Positions 43,697-55,026 of a DNA stretch of 64,000 bases are shown one piece after another. The translations under genes and the position numbers were made by a program. Within the stretch, counting starts at the first letter, position 1; every line of letters begins with the position of its first letter. Source of the DNA: Histoplasma ohiense. Taxonomy: Eukaryota > Ascomycota > Eurotiomycetes > Onygenales > Ajellomycetaceae. Where the stretch lies: NCBI GenBank assembly GCA_017607445.1, contig JAEVHH010000002.1:5362001-5426000 (forward strand). Direction: 5' to 3'. A model generated the notes under the pieces. The model ran no database searches. It had not been told where the DNA came from and was given only the letters and a program-made list of their open reading frames with translations.

Positions 43697-46600
43697 ATGA
43701 GTGAACAAGCGAACGCTTCGGGCATCGAATCCCTTTCGAATGGGCTTCGAGAACGGAATGCACAGACATCGAAACCTATTGGGGACGGGGAAGTAACTTC
43801 CCAGTCTCTAGAGGATAAGTTACAAGTAGAGGAAGGGGATGCGGCAGATGCAGAGAAGAAGACATTTGGTAGAACTCCAGATGGCAAAGGTGAGCTCCCT
43901 CGCTCCTCGTTTCGATGGAAATTATTATGACCAAGAGGAGGATGCACTGTATCAGAAAAGCCATGAAAATAGACCATGTCTGGTCATTCAGCGCCCTGGC
44001 GATGTGACTGGCGGCCCGTTACTTTTATCTGTACCCGACGAATAGAAAGCCTGGCACCATTTCAGCCTCATAATTGAACTATTTATGGCCTTGCTAATGC
44101 CAAATGACATCAAACTACAGTTTTCACCGTGCCCCCCACTCGTGATATGGTATCGCAGTTACTTTCCCCTTCAGAGCCGAAAAACATATCTGATATCTTT
44201 GTTCTCGCCATTCTCGGCTGCCATATCCTTCTGCTCTGGTGTCTTCCATCCTCGTTCCGGATCGCAGCTTTTGCCGTTATATTCCTGTTCTGGCGTGCCT
44301 CTTACAATATCGGGATAGGATGGCTTCTGCACATGCAATCAAATGGCCGGACATTGGTCTGTTGGGCTAAGAAGTCGAACATCTTCGTGAACCCATCCAC
44401 CGGCCAGAACCCCCATCCAACCTTGTACAAGATGCTCAAGTGGGAATTGGAAACGAAGATATCGGAACAGTATTCTTTCGATGAAGCCCCCACTGAATAC
44501 AACACCTGGCTTGTATTTAGACGTGTCGTGGATCTGATTTTGATGTGTGACTTTACTTCATACTGCCTGTTCGCAATCGCTTGTGGCGGTCGCCCAGCTG
44601 GAGAGAGTTTCATTATGCTGGCCTTGAGATGGATTACTGGGATGAGCCTGGTGCTCTTCAACCTCTGGGTCAAGTTGGATGCCCATCGGGTAGTCAAAGA
44701 CTTTGCATGGTACTGGGGAGATTTCTTTTACCTAATCGATCAGGAACTCACTTTCGACGGCGTCTTTGAGATGGCCCCGCATCCTATGTATTCCGTTGGC
44801 TATGCGGGATATTACGGCATTTCCTTGATGGCAGCTAGTTACAAGGTGCTTTTTATTTCCATCCTAGCACATGCCGCCCAGTTTGCGTTTCTGGTTCTTG
44901 TTGAAAATCCTCATATTGAAAAAACCTATAATGCTCCTCCGCCCCGGAAGAGAGTCGCAGTCGACACAGATACGAAACTACAGGAGGACGAAAACTCCCA
45001 TGAAGGCTCAGTTGTCAGCGACATCGCTAACTCGGCTCCAGTCATGCCGGCTTTGCAATCTGTGTCGATGCACAACCTCTTAGGCCTTCACAATATCGAC
45101 CTGTACCGGAGTACAGACCAATCTGTGCTCCTAGCCCAGCTACTATTCTTTGCCCTGACTACTGTGACGCCATCAACTCCTGTGTATCAATTTTGCTTCG
45201 TCCTGAATGCTGCCCTGTGGAGGATATGGTATTCCGTGGGTATTGGTTACATACTCAACCGTCAATCAAACTGTAAGATGTGGACCAGGCACTTCGTAAA
45301 ATACGGAGAAAGCAATCATGAAGCATGGCGACAATGGAAAGGCACATATCATCTAAGCATGACCATGACCTATGCGAGTTTCATAGCTGCTGCTTGGAAG
45401 ATGTATTCTTTCCCACAGGACTGGGGCTACGGGCTAGTCCTTTTGAGGCATATTTTGGGTGCAAGCCTGATTGCCCTCCAAATTTGGACATCTACGAGTA
45501 TCTACGAATCCCTTGGCGAGTTTGGATGGTTTTTTGGAGATTTCTTCTTCGACCAGTCCCCCAAACTTACCTATAGTGGAATTTACCGGTTTTTGAATAA
45601 CCCAGAGCGCGTCCTCGGTTTAGCAGGCGTATGGGGAGCAGTTTTGATCACTAGCACCAAGTCTCTCGTGTTTCTTGCACTATTAAGCCATACCTTAACC
45701 CTTGCGTTTATCCAGTTGGTCGAACGTCCCCACATGCAAAAACTTTATGGCCAGAGTCTGAGACGAGATGCCGGCCTTGTTAGGAGCCTGAAGCGTTCAT
45801 TGCCTCCCTCTCTAAAACAAATCCATGGCAGTGTCGACAAAATACTCGATGAGTCGTTTGAATTTATTGAAGAGTTCATTGAGGCCGCTCGGCCTAAGCT
45901 CGCTACTGGTGTCCAGACTTTCGTGAAAGATACCTCTGCCTTGTTCCAAAAGTACCCGGCACGAGTCACCATTTCTCGCCTTGAACCGGACCTAGCTGGC
46001 TACGATCTAAAGGATTATTCTATTACATTAGAAGGTACTCAGCCTTCCCAGCCAGCACAATTCGAAAGAGCTAGTGATAAGGAAGGCGAAAGAGCGCGAT
46101 CTATGCAATTCAGGAGAGGCGAGCAAGAAAACCTCATATTCGAATACGGGGCTCCAATCAAAGTTAAATGGACCGCGCCACTGAACCATAGTAAAAAGGA
46201 TTGGATTGGTCTCTACATGGTTACTGATAATACCTCGCGGGAGGTCACAAGTGTGGCATCCCAGGGCCGGTGGATCGCCACTAACCAAGCTTCATTCGAC
46301 TCTGAGACGTGCGAGCAGGGCCTAATCTCGAGTGACATTGTTTTGAAAATATCTCGGGAAGATTGCGAGCCAATCGACGTGGCATCTGGAGAAATGGTTT
46401 TCTCAGGCGATAAACTCTGGTGGACTCAAGGTGTCTTCGAATTCAGATACCACCACAACGGCAAGCATAATGTTATGGCTGTCTCGCGTCCCTTTGAAAT
46501 CCGCATTGGAAGATTCGATGAGGATATCGTCGAAGCCGATAACTACGGCCTCGTGAGGGCGGCTGTCGAATCTGCTTTGCTACCAGTTGTCCAAAATTGC

Positions 46601-47058
46601 TTTGACAGAGACCCGGAAATTGCACCGCAAACTGCTGAAGAACATTATGGCTGCCTCGTTGAAAGGGATGGGAAGTACTCGAAGAGAGTAGTGTTTGCTG
46701 TCCAGCACATGTAAGTGATCTAATATTTTTGAAATCCCTGCTTAACGGCTTTATAACTTGATACACACGGCAACATCACACTAACGAGTTACTCAGGTTT
46801 GGTATCGAATTTGCTCCTGAGGTTGTCCGCGCCGATGGAAATGTTCGAAACTTGGCATGGCGGATATGTAATGCCAAGAAAGTTCTGGTATGTTATCGCT
46901 ATCAATTTCAAGATCGTGTTGGTGGCAGTAGCGTTTCCATTCGGTTCAATTTGTCGTACAACTACGAGGACTGACAAATGGATGTCCCAATTTAGGCACC
47001 ATATAGTATGTCGCGTTCAAACGGAGCCTCGACACCCACGACAGAGCACGAAGATTAG
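43697..47058 (+). CDS. cho2: phosphatidylethanolamine N-methyltransferase
   Basis: ER-membrane enzyme making the first SAM-dependent methylation of phosphatidylethanolamine on the way to phosphatidylcholine. Four exons: 43697-43889, 44121-46710, 46797-46887 and 46996-47058, giving 978 aa, the usual length of fungal Cho2. A polar N-terminus (about 64 residues) is joined to VFTVPPTRDMVSQLL. Two homologous membrane methyltransferase halves follow: the first with GDFFYLIDQELTFDGVFEMAPHPMYSVGYAG, split here by description only, and the second with FGDFFFDQSPKLTYSGIYRF and NNPERVLG. The C-terminal third is a soluble region with KVKWTAPLNHSKKDWIGLY and a final VQHMFGIEFAPEV. The last exon encodes 20 residues (APYSMSRSNGASTPTTEHED). 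Introns are 231, 86 and 108 nt. Confidence 0.95.
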
Positions 47059-49344
47059 ACCGCGACCGGCCTTAATGAAATGATAAATAATTATGACGAC
47101 ATATCTCAAATTTTTATCCTCTGCACTTTTACTGACTATATATACGAAAACGCTGTTCTCTCATCATGATGTGATCATCCATATAATGTGGCATGTCCGT
47201 TCAGGTGTCTTGAAGTTGGCAATTTCATTACCTAACGCAGTACGGGCAAGAATCTATGACCGCGATGGAAAGATAGGATAATTAATAGAAGGAAGAAGGG
47301 TGGTGGCTTTATGCATACTAAGATATAGACTTATTTGGGTGGAAGCAACTCTGCATGCATATATACTTGCGATGCTTTTCAGCTACTGATCTCCACCGCT
47401 CTTTCTCTCTTGGCTTCTCCAGCATGCACAAACCACGAGGCTGTCTGATTAATTATTTAGTTTTTAATTGTTTTCCTTCAGAAGCGATATGGCGTTTTTT
47501 TATCCTTGCGAGAGTGGTGGGGTTTTGGATTCTGATGGTTATATCCTGCATATATATATATATATATTCAAACCCAGAATAGAAAGCTTATGAAAGAATA
47601 CTAATTTTGGCATTTGCTTTACATATGGGTATCGAAACAGCTACACAAATCATGAAATATGGTGGTGAGAAGAATGTAATCAATGTAATCCATTGTCACA
47701 AATGAAACTGAAAGAAAACCGCGAGGTTGCCTTCACAGTTGGAGGGGTTAGTTGAATTCAGGAGGAGCTCACCATGTATATACCTAAAAACCTTGGAAGT
47801 CAGCCATTACTCGTCGATAATCACCAATGAGTTGAAAGCAATATCCCAAACACACATCATAACGGCTATGATGAGCGTTTCCAAAAAAACAAAACAAAAC
47901 AAAACAGGCAGAAAGAAAGAAAGGCATGAAAAGAGATCAGTGTGGAGATATAATATATTCAGCAAAGCCATGAACTCATCCCTTCCCTCATCCCGACATC
48001 ACCCTCGAAAAAAAACGTCCCAGGACGAGCCGTTTCCCCAAGAGATGATCGGACGAGTTAATCGATCAAGGAAAAAAATAAGGATAAGGAAAAGGTTAAA
48101 AAAAAAGAGATAGCTTGGGGAAAGTTTTTTTACGACCACCCCCAAAAATCCCTTCCATAAAAATACCAATGGATCTCCACAACCAATCATCCCTCTTCTT
48201 CTTTTTATTTAATTTCGTCAACCAACTCCCAAGTTGCAGACGAGAGACGTCAACGAAAATAAAGAACAAGAAAAGGTCCGGTATCAGGGAGAGTGGGAAG
48301 ATGTGGAAGAGTAACTCAATTTTTTCCCCCTTTCCTTCCTTACTTTCCTTTATGAAAGAAGGTGCTCCGTGAGGAGACTCGTGGAATGGATTGACTTGTT
48401 GTCATCATGAAGATTGATTTGGTGGAAGGGGAAGTTGACCGCGAGATTGTTCATTTTAACGAAAATATATTAATACTAACATTGAGAGTCAAGATAACAA
48501 CGGTAGTATTGCTACGTTAATATTTTAGTTTCGTTTGGTGTGGAAAGAGCGCAGGGAACACTATTTGAAATATCCAAAGGCTTGTCAGCTACGATTCGTA
48601 AAAAATGCCATGTGAAGGAACAAGTCTGGATTTGTGGATCAGGATCGTTATTTTTGGTAAATGGGTTTTCTTCAATGATTTTGCAGAAGCAGAACTGAAT
48701 AGAAGGTTTCTCATCATAGAAAGCAGGCAGACAATGGAGAAGGTGGAAAAAATTATTGTACCTTACCAGCCTTGTCTTGTCCGTACACTTGAATAAATCC
48801 GTTCAAACACCCCCAAGAGACTTCTGTTCATTACCATTGTGTTAGCGTAGTCCACAAAGAGACTTAGTAAGAATAGTACAATAGGTAAAAATGATTCTCA
48901 GATGGTAGTGCATGTTGTTCAAATGGCTCACGGAAGAATCTCCGAACAAAGTTTTGGTAGGTTTTCCTCCTGGAGGTATCTCGAAGGATGCAATAGATTT
49001 AATTTGGTACAAATGACTTACCATACGAATAGCAAGCCTGCCACTTTGCAGCAGATCTCACTGTATTGTTATCCTGGCTTCGTCTAGCACAGAAGATCTT
49101 ACGGCAAATGTTGAAAGATAACAGGAACGAGGAGAGATGCATAGAAGAAAGAAAAAAAAAACCAGGTTGTGGGTGAACTAAACAATATCGGTTAAATATT
49201 GACCCGTCAGCCGTCAAACAGGGCAAACACTCCAATTAATATTTCATATTCATGGACAAGGTGCACAAACACTGTTTCCATTGCCTTAACTCGAGTTGTC
49301 TTTTTGCTCCTCTGACACCGTTCCGGCCACTCGAGGAATGGATA
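47059..49344. other. long intergenic region
   Basis: About 2.3 kb, AT-rich, without gene features. Contains a TA run at about 47550-47568 and an AAAAC pentamer run at about 47885-47907. Confidence 0.5.
47885..47907. repeat. AAAAC pentanucleotide microsatellite
   Basis: About four consecutive AAAAC units after a poly-A stretch, with no coding context. Probable replication-slippage repeat. Confidence 0.7.
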
Positions 49345-50458
49345 ATGGCTGATAAGAGACGGTTAAACGGTCCTCCTGGGGGCACACGACCACCAGTGTT
49401 TGCATCATCATTGCTTTCCTCCGACGGCCAACATTGCGTCGCTCTTGAGCGCCCCGTACGCACTAGAAAGCAGCATGAGCTGAGAAGAATATGTACGCTC
49501 TATTGCAAACCTCGTGAAATAGAGAAATATTAATGGATATTTTGTGCCGATAGTTTTGAAGACGGGTCTTATCCCATCCGCTTCTGGCTCCGCGTATCTC
49601 GAATTCCAACCCTCCTCCTTCATCCCCCGTTCGAAACTAAAAACTCTCATTCCTCCTTCCTCATCTCTAAAACTCATATGCTCCATCCATGGCCCAAAAC
49701 CTCTTCCCCGCTCAGCGCCATTCTCACCTAACCTACTCCTTTCCACACATGTGAAATTCGCACCATTCGCATCCAGACGGAGGAGGGGACATATCCGGGA
49801 TGTCAATGAAAGAGATCTTGGCGTGCACCTCGAAACTGCTTTGAGAGGGGCTATAATAGCGGAAAGATGGCCTAAAAGCGGGCTTGACATCACAGTGACT
49901 GTGCTAGAGGGGGAAGACGATTGTTGGTGGGGCGATGTTCTGTCTCCCGGTCCACCGGGCGGTGTAGATGGTTGGGGCTTGATGAACGTTCTTGCAGGTT
50001 GCATCACCGTTGCCTCAGCAGCCATTGCTGACGCTCGGATAGATTGCATGGATCTTATCACCGGGGGTGTTGCTGCTTTTGTAGAGAGCCCGAATGTTGA
50101 AACTTTAGGGCGAACAAAAGACTCGTCCCAGAGGGGACATGGCTACTCATTAGTATTGGATCCAGATCCATCCGAACACCTCGGGATTGTATCCGCCTGT
50201 GTCGTAGGCTATATGCCATCCCGTGACGAGATTACCGAACTGTGGCTCAAGGGCGACACCTCTAACATATCAGCTGGGTCGCAGAATGCAGCTGCCCGAC
50301 ATGAAGCTCTGATAGATGGAGCTGTTGACGCAGCGCGAGGAGCACAGGCGGTTCTTGCGGAAGCTGTTAGAGAGTCAGCAGAGCGTTTTGCTATACATGC
50401 AGGCAAGAAGTTGGCATTGTCTGGTTCAGGTACAGAAGATATTGAAATGAAACAATAG
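49345..50458 (+). CDS. mtr3: RNA exosome core subunit Mtr3 (RNase PH fold)
   Basis: One of six RNase PH-like ring subunits of the nuclear and cytoplasmic RNA exosome; in eukaryotes the ring is structural. Two exons, 49345-49492 and 49554-50458, give 350 aa. The start is MADKRRLNGPPGG, 3' of a poor upstream ATG at 49252. The splice joins HELRRI to FLKTGLIPSASGSAYLE, the normal family N-terminus; the apparent ATG at 49544 lies inside the 61-nt intron. The domain continues with CSIHGPKPLPRSAPFS, HIRDVNERDLGVHLETALRG and GLMNVLAGCITVASAAIADA, and ends with an Ala-rich helix and a short acidic tail. Mtr3 is the best match among the RNase PH paralogues by its long insertions. Confidence 0.88.
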
Positions 50459-51025
50459 AAAGGAGTTGTAATGATGTGACGACCAGTTGATACATGTACA
50501 ATGGGATGGACCGGCTTTTCCTTCATGCATTTGCTACAATATACATTTGCAATTGGTTATATCTATTTCTCTTATTTTAAATTTCTACATGTGATCATTT
50601 GTCCATCTTAATATCAGAGTAACAAACTCGGATATATACAGATATTCAGGCGAACTGCAGCTCATGTTGAAAGAACATTTCCTTAAAGTGTTACCCTGCT
50701 CTCCTTGTTATTCTAAGATCAATTGATACTTTGCAATAACTATCTAGCAATGTTTCTGTTCTTGAATATTCACCTGGGCTTGTTGTTCTCTTCATTTCCA
50801 TCCACGCAGAATTCCTCCTGACCAGCCATTTCGCTCCAATCCATACACGTTTCTTACATCTTCATTATTCACTTGTCCAGTTTTACCTTCCAGTTCCATA
50901 TCAGCGTATGCTGGGGTGTTCTCATTTTGAATTGGTCATTTGCTGAACAGATAAGGGGCTTTGTAAGATATCCACTCCGAAAATTACTTCTCTAATCCAA
51001 TTCTTACAGGAGAGCTTGTTCAGGT
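50459..51025. other. intergenic region
   Basis: Short spacer holding the Mtr3 3' flank and the promoter of the Myb-like gene. Nothing else is visible. Confidence 0.45.
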
Positions 51026-52357
51026 ATGCCTTCCAAAACCCAGACCGATGTGAACCTATGGTTCTTATATACCTGTCTTCAAAAATCAGACTACAAGACT
51101 GTAAGTCTGCGATTCCCCTACTACTGAGCATGGCGCGTATATTTTTGGTAGCATTCATTCCAGAATGGTACACTCCACACCTTCAATTATTACTCGCCCC
51201 CTTCCTTACGCTCCAAACGTTGCTTTTTGATATCGTTTGGCCATTGATACGCGAAATATGCGTGACAGATCGATTTCAAAGCTGTGGGAGAGGCGACAAG
51301 TTTGAACCCTCCTGCTGCTCGTATGCGCTTTTCTCGTCTTAAGAAGGCAATCGAAGCTGGTACAACGAATTCCATAACGTCCCCTGAAAGGGCCAATCAA
51401 TGTATTGGGATCGTAGGGAAATCCAAACAACGGTGCAAATCTAGCCAAGCGAAATCGAAAGGGGTCATGGTGAAAATGGAAAATCAGATGCGGCATTCGG
51501 GTTGTCCGGGAGAAAACGCAACAATGACGGATAGAGAAATGGGAATTGAACCTCACCTGATGGTCTATAATCAACAAGAGATGGGACCGAATTGTGCTCG
51601 CGGTTCATCTGAACCCGACTCTGGGGATACAGACGACGATGATATCCCATTGGCCGTCAAACGCAAGGCAGCTCAACGTGGAGAGACTGACAAAAAAAGG
51701 AAGAAGCAGACGGATGTCTTGTGTTCGACGGAGATCAAGGATGAGGGGGCCATCGATGATAAATATAATGGAGAAACCCAAAACATATACCATAGGATCA
51801 ACATGGACGAAGTGACGGCAATGGACGGCATACCCCCCAGAGAAGCCAATAGACAATGCCCAGATACTCACCAATATAGCGCCACAAACGAGAGTATGAC
51901 TCTTGCTCCTCCTGTCCTTACCACGACCCATCAGGGTATGGTCCCTGGGTACATTGCTCCTTTCACCAACGACAACAACAACAACCAGTTTACGAGCAAA
52001 GCTTCAGAACAACATGACCCATATTGGACCTCATGGCCCTCGATGGTTTCCCATATGACCCATCCGCACGATCCTCCTGCTACTCGATCCCTATCCACTC
52101 ATGCTCCCAGCTACGTCCGCTCTCCCGGCATTGGCCAAAGCGACTCCCCTATCCCCTGGACAAGGTACCGGATTCCGAACATTACCATCACCGACACAGA
52201 TCCGTACGGAGTACGCAATCCACTGTATCCCGGCAGCACCAATTCCGTGGACAAAGTCCAAATGGCTATTAATGAAGCTCTCTTCAGCGCAGGCTCCAGG
52301 GCATTTGATTGCAACTATTCTGGTACCTCCGAGACGAAGGATATTCGACGCGACTAG
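51026..52357 (+). CDS. Myb/SANT-like DNA-binding domain protein
   Basis: Two exons, 51026-51100 and 51269-52357, give 387 aa. The splice joins ...LWFLYTCLQKSDYKT to IDFKAVGEATSLNPPAARM, rebuilding a short three-helix Myb-like domain (residues about 5-55) of the kind found at the N-terminus of many filamentous-fungal nuclear proteins. After it come RFSRLKKAIE, an acidic Asp run (about residues 128-134) and a basic KKRKKQ stretch that may act as a nuclear signal. The rest is Ser/Pro/Thr-rich and disordered. Probably a chromatin or transcription factor; no target is known. The 168-nt intron hides the first exon from simple ORF prediction. Confidence 0.78.
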
Positions 52358-55026
52358 GCAGCGACTGTTACCGCGAATATGAGAGCGATTAAGTCTGTGC
52401 TTTGGGAATTCTAACCGCCTTCTTGTGCCGGTCGTTTGATATTCTCAAATGCGTGTATGTTTGTAGTCTGTTTTATTGTTTTTTTTCTTCTTCCTCAATC
52501 GCAATTTAAGAATTGGGACATCATCCAGATGTGTGGCGACCTCGGATTTGGAAGGGAATATGAGTTGATAGGACAAAAATGAAGAAAGAGGAGAAGAGAA
52601 GAAAGCAAACTTCCAATTGAAATTCTTTGGTAGCTCTAATCCTATCGCGTGCGGCTCTCGAAAGGCTGTTGATGTTGTTGATCAAGCCATGGAGAATGAG
52701 ATTTATTTCCAGATTCCTCTTCACACGGGTTAATCGCGCTTTGATCCTAAGGTTTAAAATATGGAATTGCTTTTTCAAAAGTTTTGAAGGTCGTTGTGTG
52801 TAAAATTTCCAGCGATAGATAAGACATAAATAGTATATGTTTTAATAGCACACTGGATTCACGCCCAGAAGTCATCGAGAACCTAGGTTTCGTTATCTGT
52901 AAACTCTCGCGATGGTTCTAGGCGTTGTCAGGCTGGATGCAGGCATGGGCTGGGGATCAATGTTCAGCCAGCAAAAAGAAAGATAAAACTACATAGACAT
53001 AGATAAAATTTAATATCATCAGAACTCAAGGGATATGTGAATTCTTGTATGATACTGTCCCCCCTCTGTCATCGTTGCCAAAGTTCACCTTCATAGTTCG
53101 GTAAAGAAACGTATCAGGCAGGGACCATTAAAGAAAAGGGGCCTGGGAGTGCTAAAAAAAAATTTACGGGAGGAATGTAAAGATAACGAGAGGGCTTGTG
53201 CATAGGATTGTTCACTCTTCCAGGAGATCCTAGTATGGTACTCCGTAGTTATGCAATGAAGCAGAGCGGAAAGCGTGTGGAAGCTGTGATGGAAAAGACC
53301 CTGTACAACCCAAGCATCTTCCTGGACTAGCAACTAGCAGCTAGCAACTCTGCTGGTTTCTGATGAGAGCGAGAACAACCCAGTTGGTCTCCTCGATTCT
53401 CGACATACAGCGTACATCCGCGAGCAAGAGCTCTGTACGGAGTACGGAGTATGAACATGCAAATCACCAACCGCATGGAGAACGCCAAAACGCTGCATGG
53501 ATGCCCGATCCAAGGTTGATAGATAAACTACGGAGTAGTAAGCATGGAATCGACACTTGCTATTCGTGATGATGGCGGATTGAAAGCCGTGAAGGATCGG
53601 AGGGAACCCACTTCCCCTTTCTCTTTTCATTCAAGCCATCGTTGAAGTTCCTTTTATTCCCTAGCGTTGGTTTTAGTCTTCCACAAGGACATGTTAAGTT
53701 TTTCCTCGCAACGCTAACCTCTCCAACCCAGCAGGTCGGTTCCTCCTGCGGCTTGAATCACGCCGGTTTGTGATTCTCTAGCATCACCTACAAATATGAG
53801 GAAGAAACACAACAAGGCTTCGAGAATTGAACACGATGGCGCTTCGATAAAATGCCCCTGCAGCAGACTCCGAGAGTCCAAGAGTCCAAGAGTCCAAGAG
53901 TCCAAGAGTCCAAGAGTCCAAGAGTCCAAGAGGACTAAGTGAGCGCTGGGTCTGAGGCGCAATGAATTCAAATATGGGGAGAGCAATAGACTTGCAGATC
54001 TTCACAACTGACACTGCCAATCGGAAATCGAGGAGCAACGTACGGATGGATATTTTTGACGAGCGATTCCAGACAGTGGAGCCACCAGCTGTGACAAAAG
54101 TCTGCCATGCTAAGCCGCTTTCGCAAGAACGGGCCTGATGGGCAACGCCGTTGACGCCGTTTCTGGCCCGTTCCTGGTTTCCACCTACGCTGGATCATGC
54201 TCGTCACGCCGTAGCAGAACGCTCTCAACCCTGGCTGGACCGGCAATTCTGGGGGCCCCCTGTCCAGAAAATCCCCCTGAGATTGCCCGAACTTATCAGC
54301 CTCGTACCCCGATCTTGACAAGCCAATTGATTTCTCAGCTCAAAAAAATAATAAAAAAAAAAGGGAAAAGAAAAAGAAAATAAAAAGACCTATGAATTCC
54401 GAAAATGTCAGTTCTGAGAAGAAGAAAAGAAAAAGGCTGGGCCTTGGCCAATCCATCACTGGTTTGACTCTCCGAACTCAATCGGGAATTTTCAATTTGC
54501 TCATGGGAAACATTACAGACCCTGGTCCCTGCTTCAGTGTGCTCAAAGCTTGAGCCAGCTTGAGCCTGGGAATTTCCTGTCATTCCAATGCTTAAGCTTC
54601 GACAACATTTATCCTCGTGAGGAACCAAGGTTCAATTGTTCTCTTTTGAAACGAAGATTTCTTTCATTTCTTTCATTCCTTATTCTTGGACACTCGTTTT
54701 GCGGCTAATACTATTTCGTTTCCCCTTAAAAGTATACCATCGTTCGTGGCTTTCTTTTTGCTCCATTTGGTCAATTATTATATTATCCTTGCTATTCCTC
54801 CAGTTCCTGCGAATTCCAGTTTAGATCTCTAAATATATATATAAAATAAAAAACCTGCAAGCAACTTCCCGACGCCAACTGTTGAATCCTGCTTTCAAAC
54901 TTGTTTTTCTCGAATTGCATCGAAATGACTCGACGATAAGTCTCTTACGATGCACCGGTTTGCGACCCCCTTTTCGGCTGGCACCGTTAACCTTCATTCG
55001 TTTCCTGACATGTCCAATTGGGAAAA
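52358..55026. other. long intergenic region
   Basis: About 2.7 kb with no supported gene. Holds the octamer tandem repeat at 53874-53929, A-rich runs (about 54343-54382) and the leader of the downstream gene. TACGGAGTA-like strings occur near 53435-53450 and 53528-53537. Confidence 0.45.
53874..53929. repeat. 8-bp tandem repeat, (GAGTCCAA)x7
   Basis: Seven perfect, head-to-tail copies of GAGTCCAA (56 bp). On the minus strand two overlapping frames read through it as a Leu/Asp/Ser/Trp-containing repeat, but these frames are not supported as genes. A small minisatellite, likely length-variable. Confidence 0.95.

Noticed and set aside
49544..49553. ATG 49544 as the Mtr3 start
   Set aside because: It lies in the 61-nt intron; splicing from the upstream exon gives the conserved RRIFLKTGLIPSASG.
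53874..53929. CRISPR-like array
   Set aside because: Direct tandem copies with no spacers, in a fungal genome; a minisatellite.
53784..54038. Leu/Asp/Ser/Trp repeat 'proteins' on the minus strand
   Set aside because: They arise only because the 8-bp tandem repeat is read in several frames; no flanking coding support.
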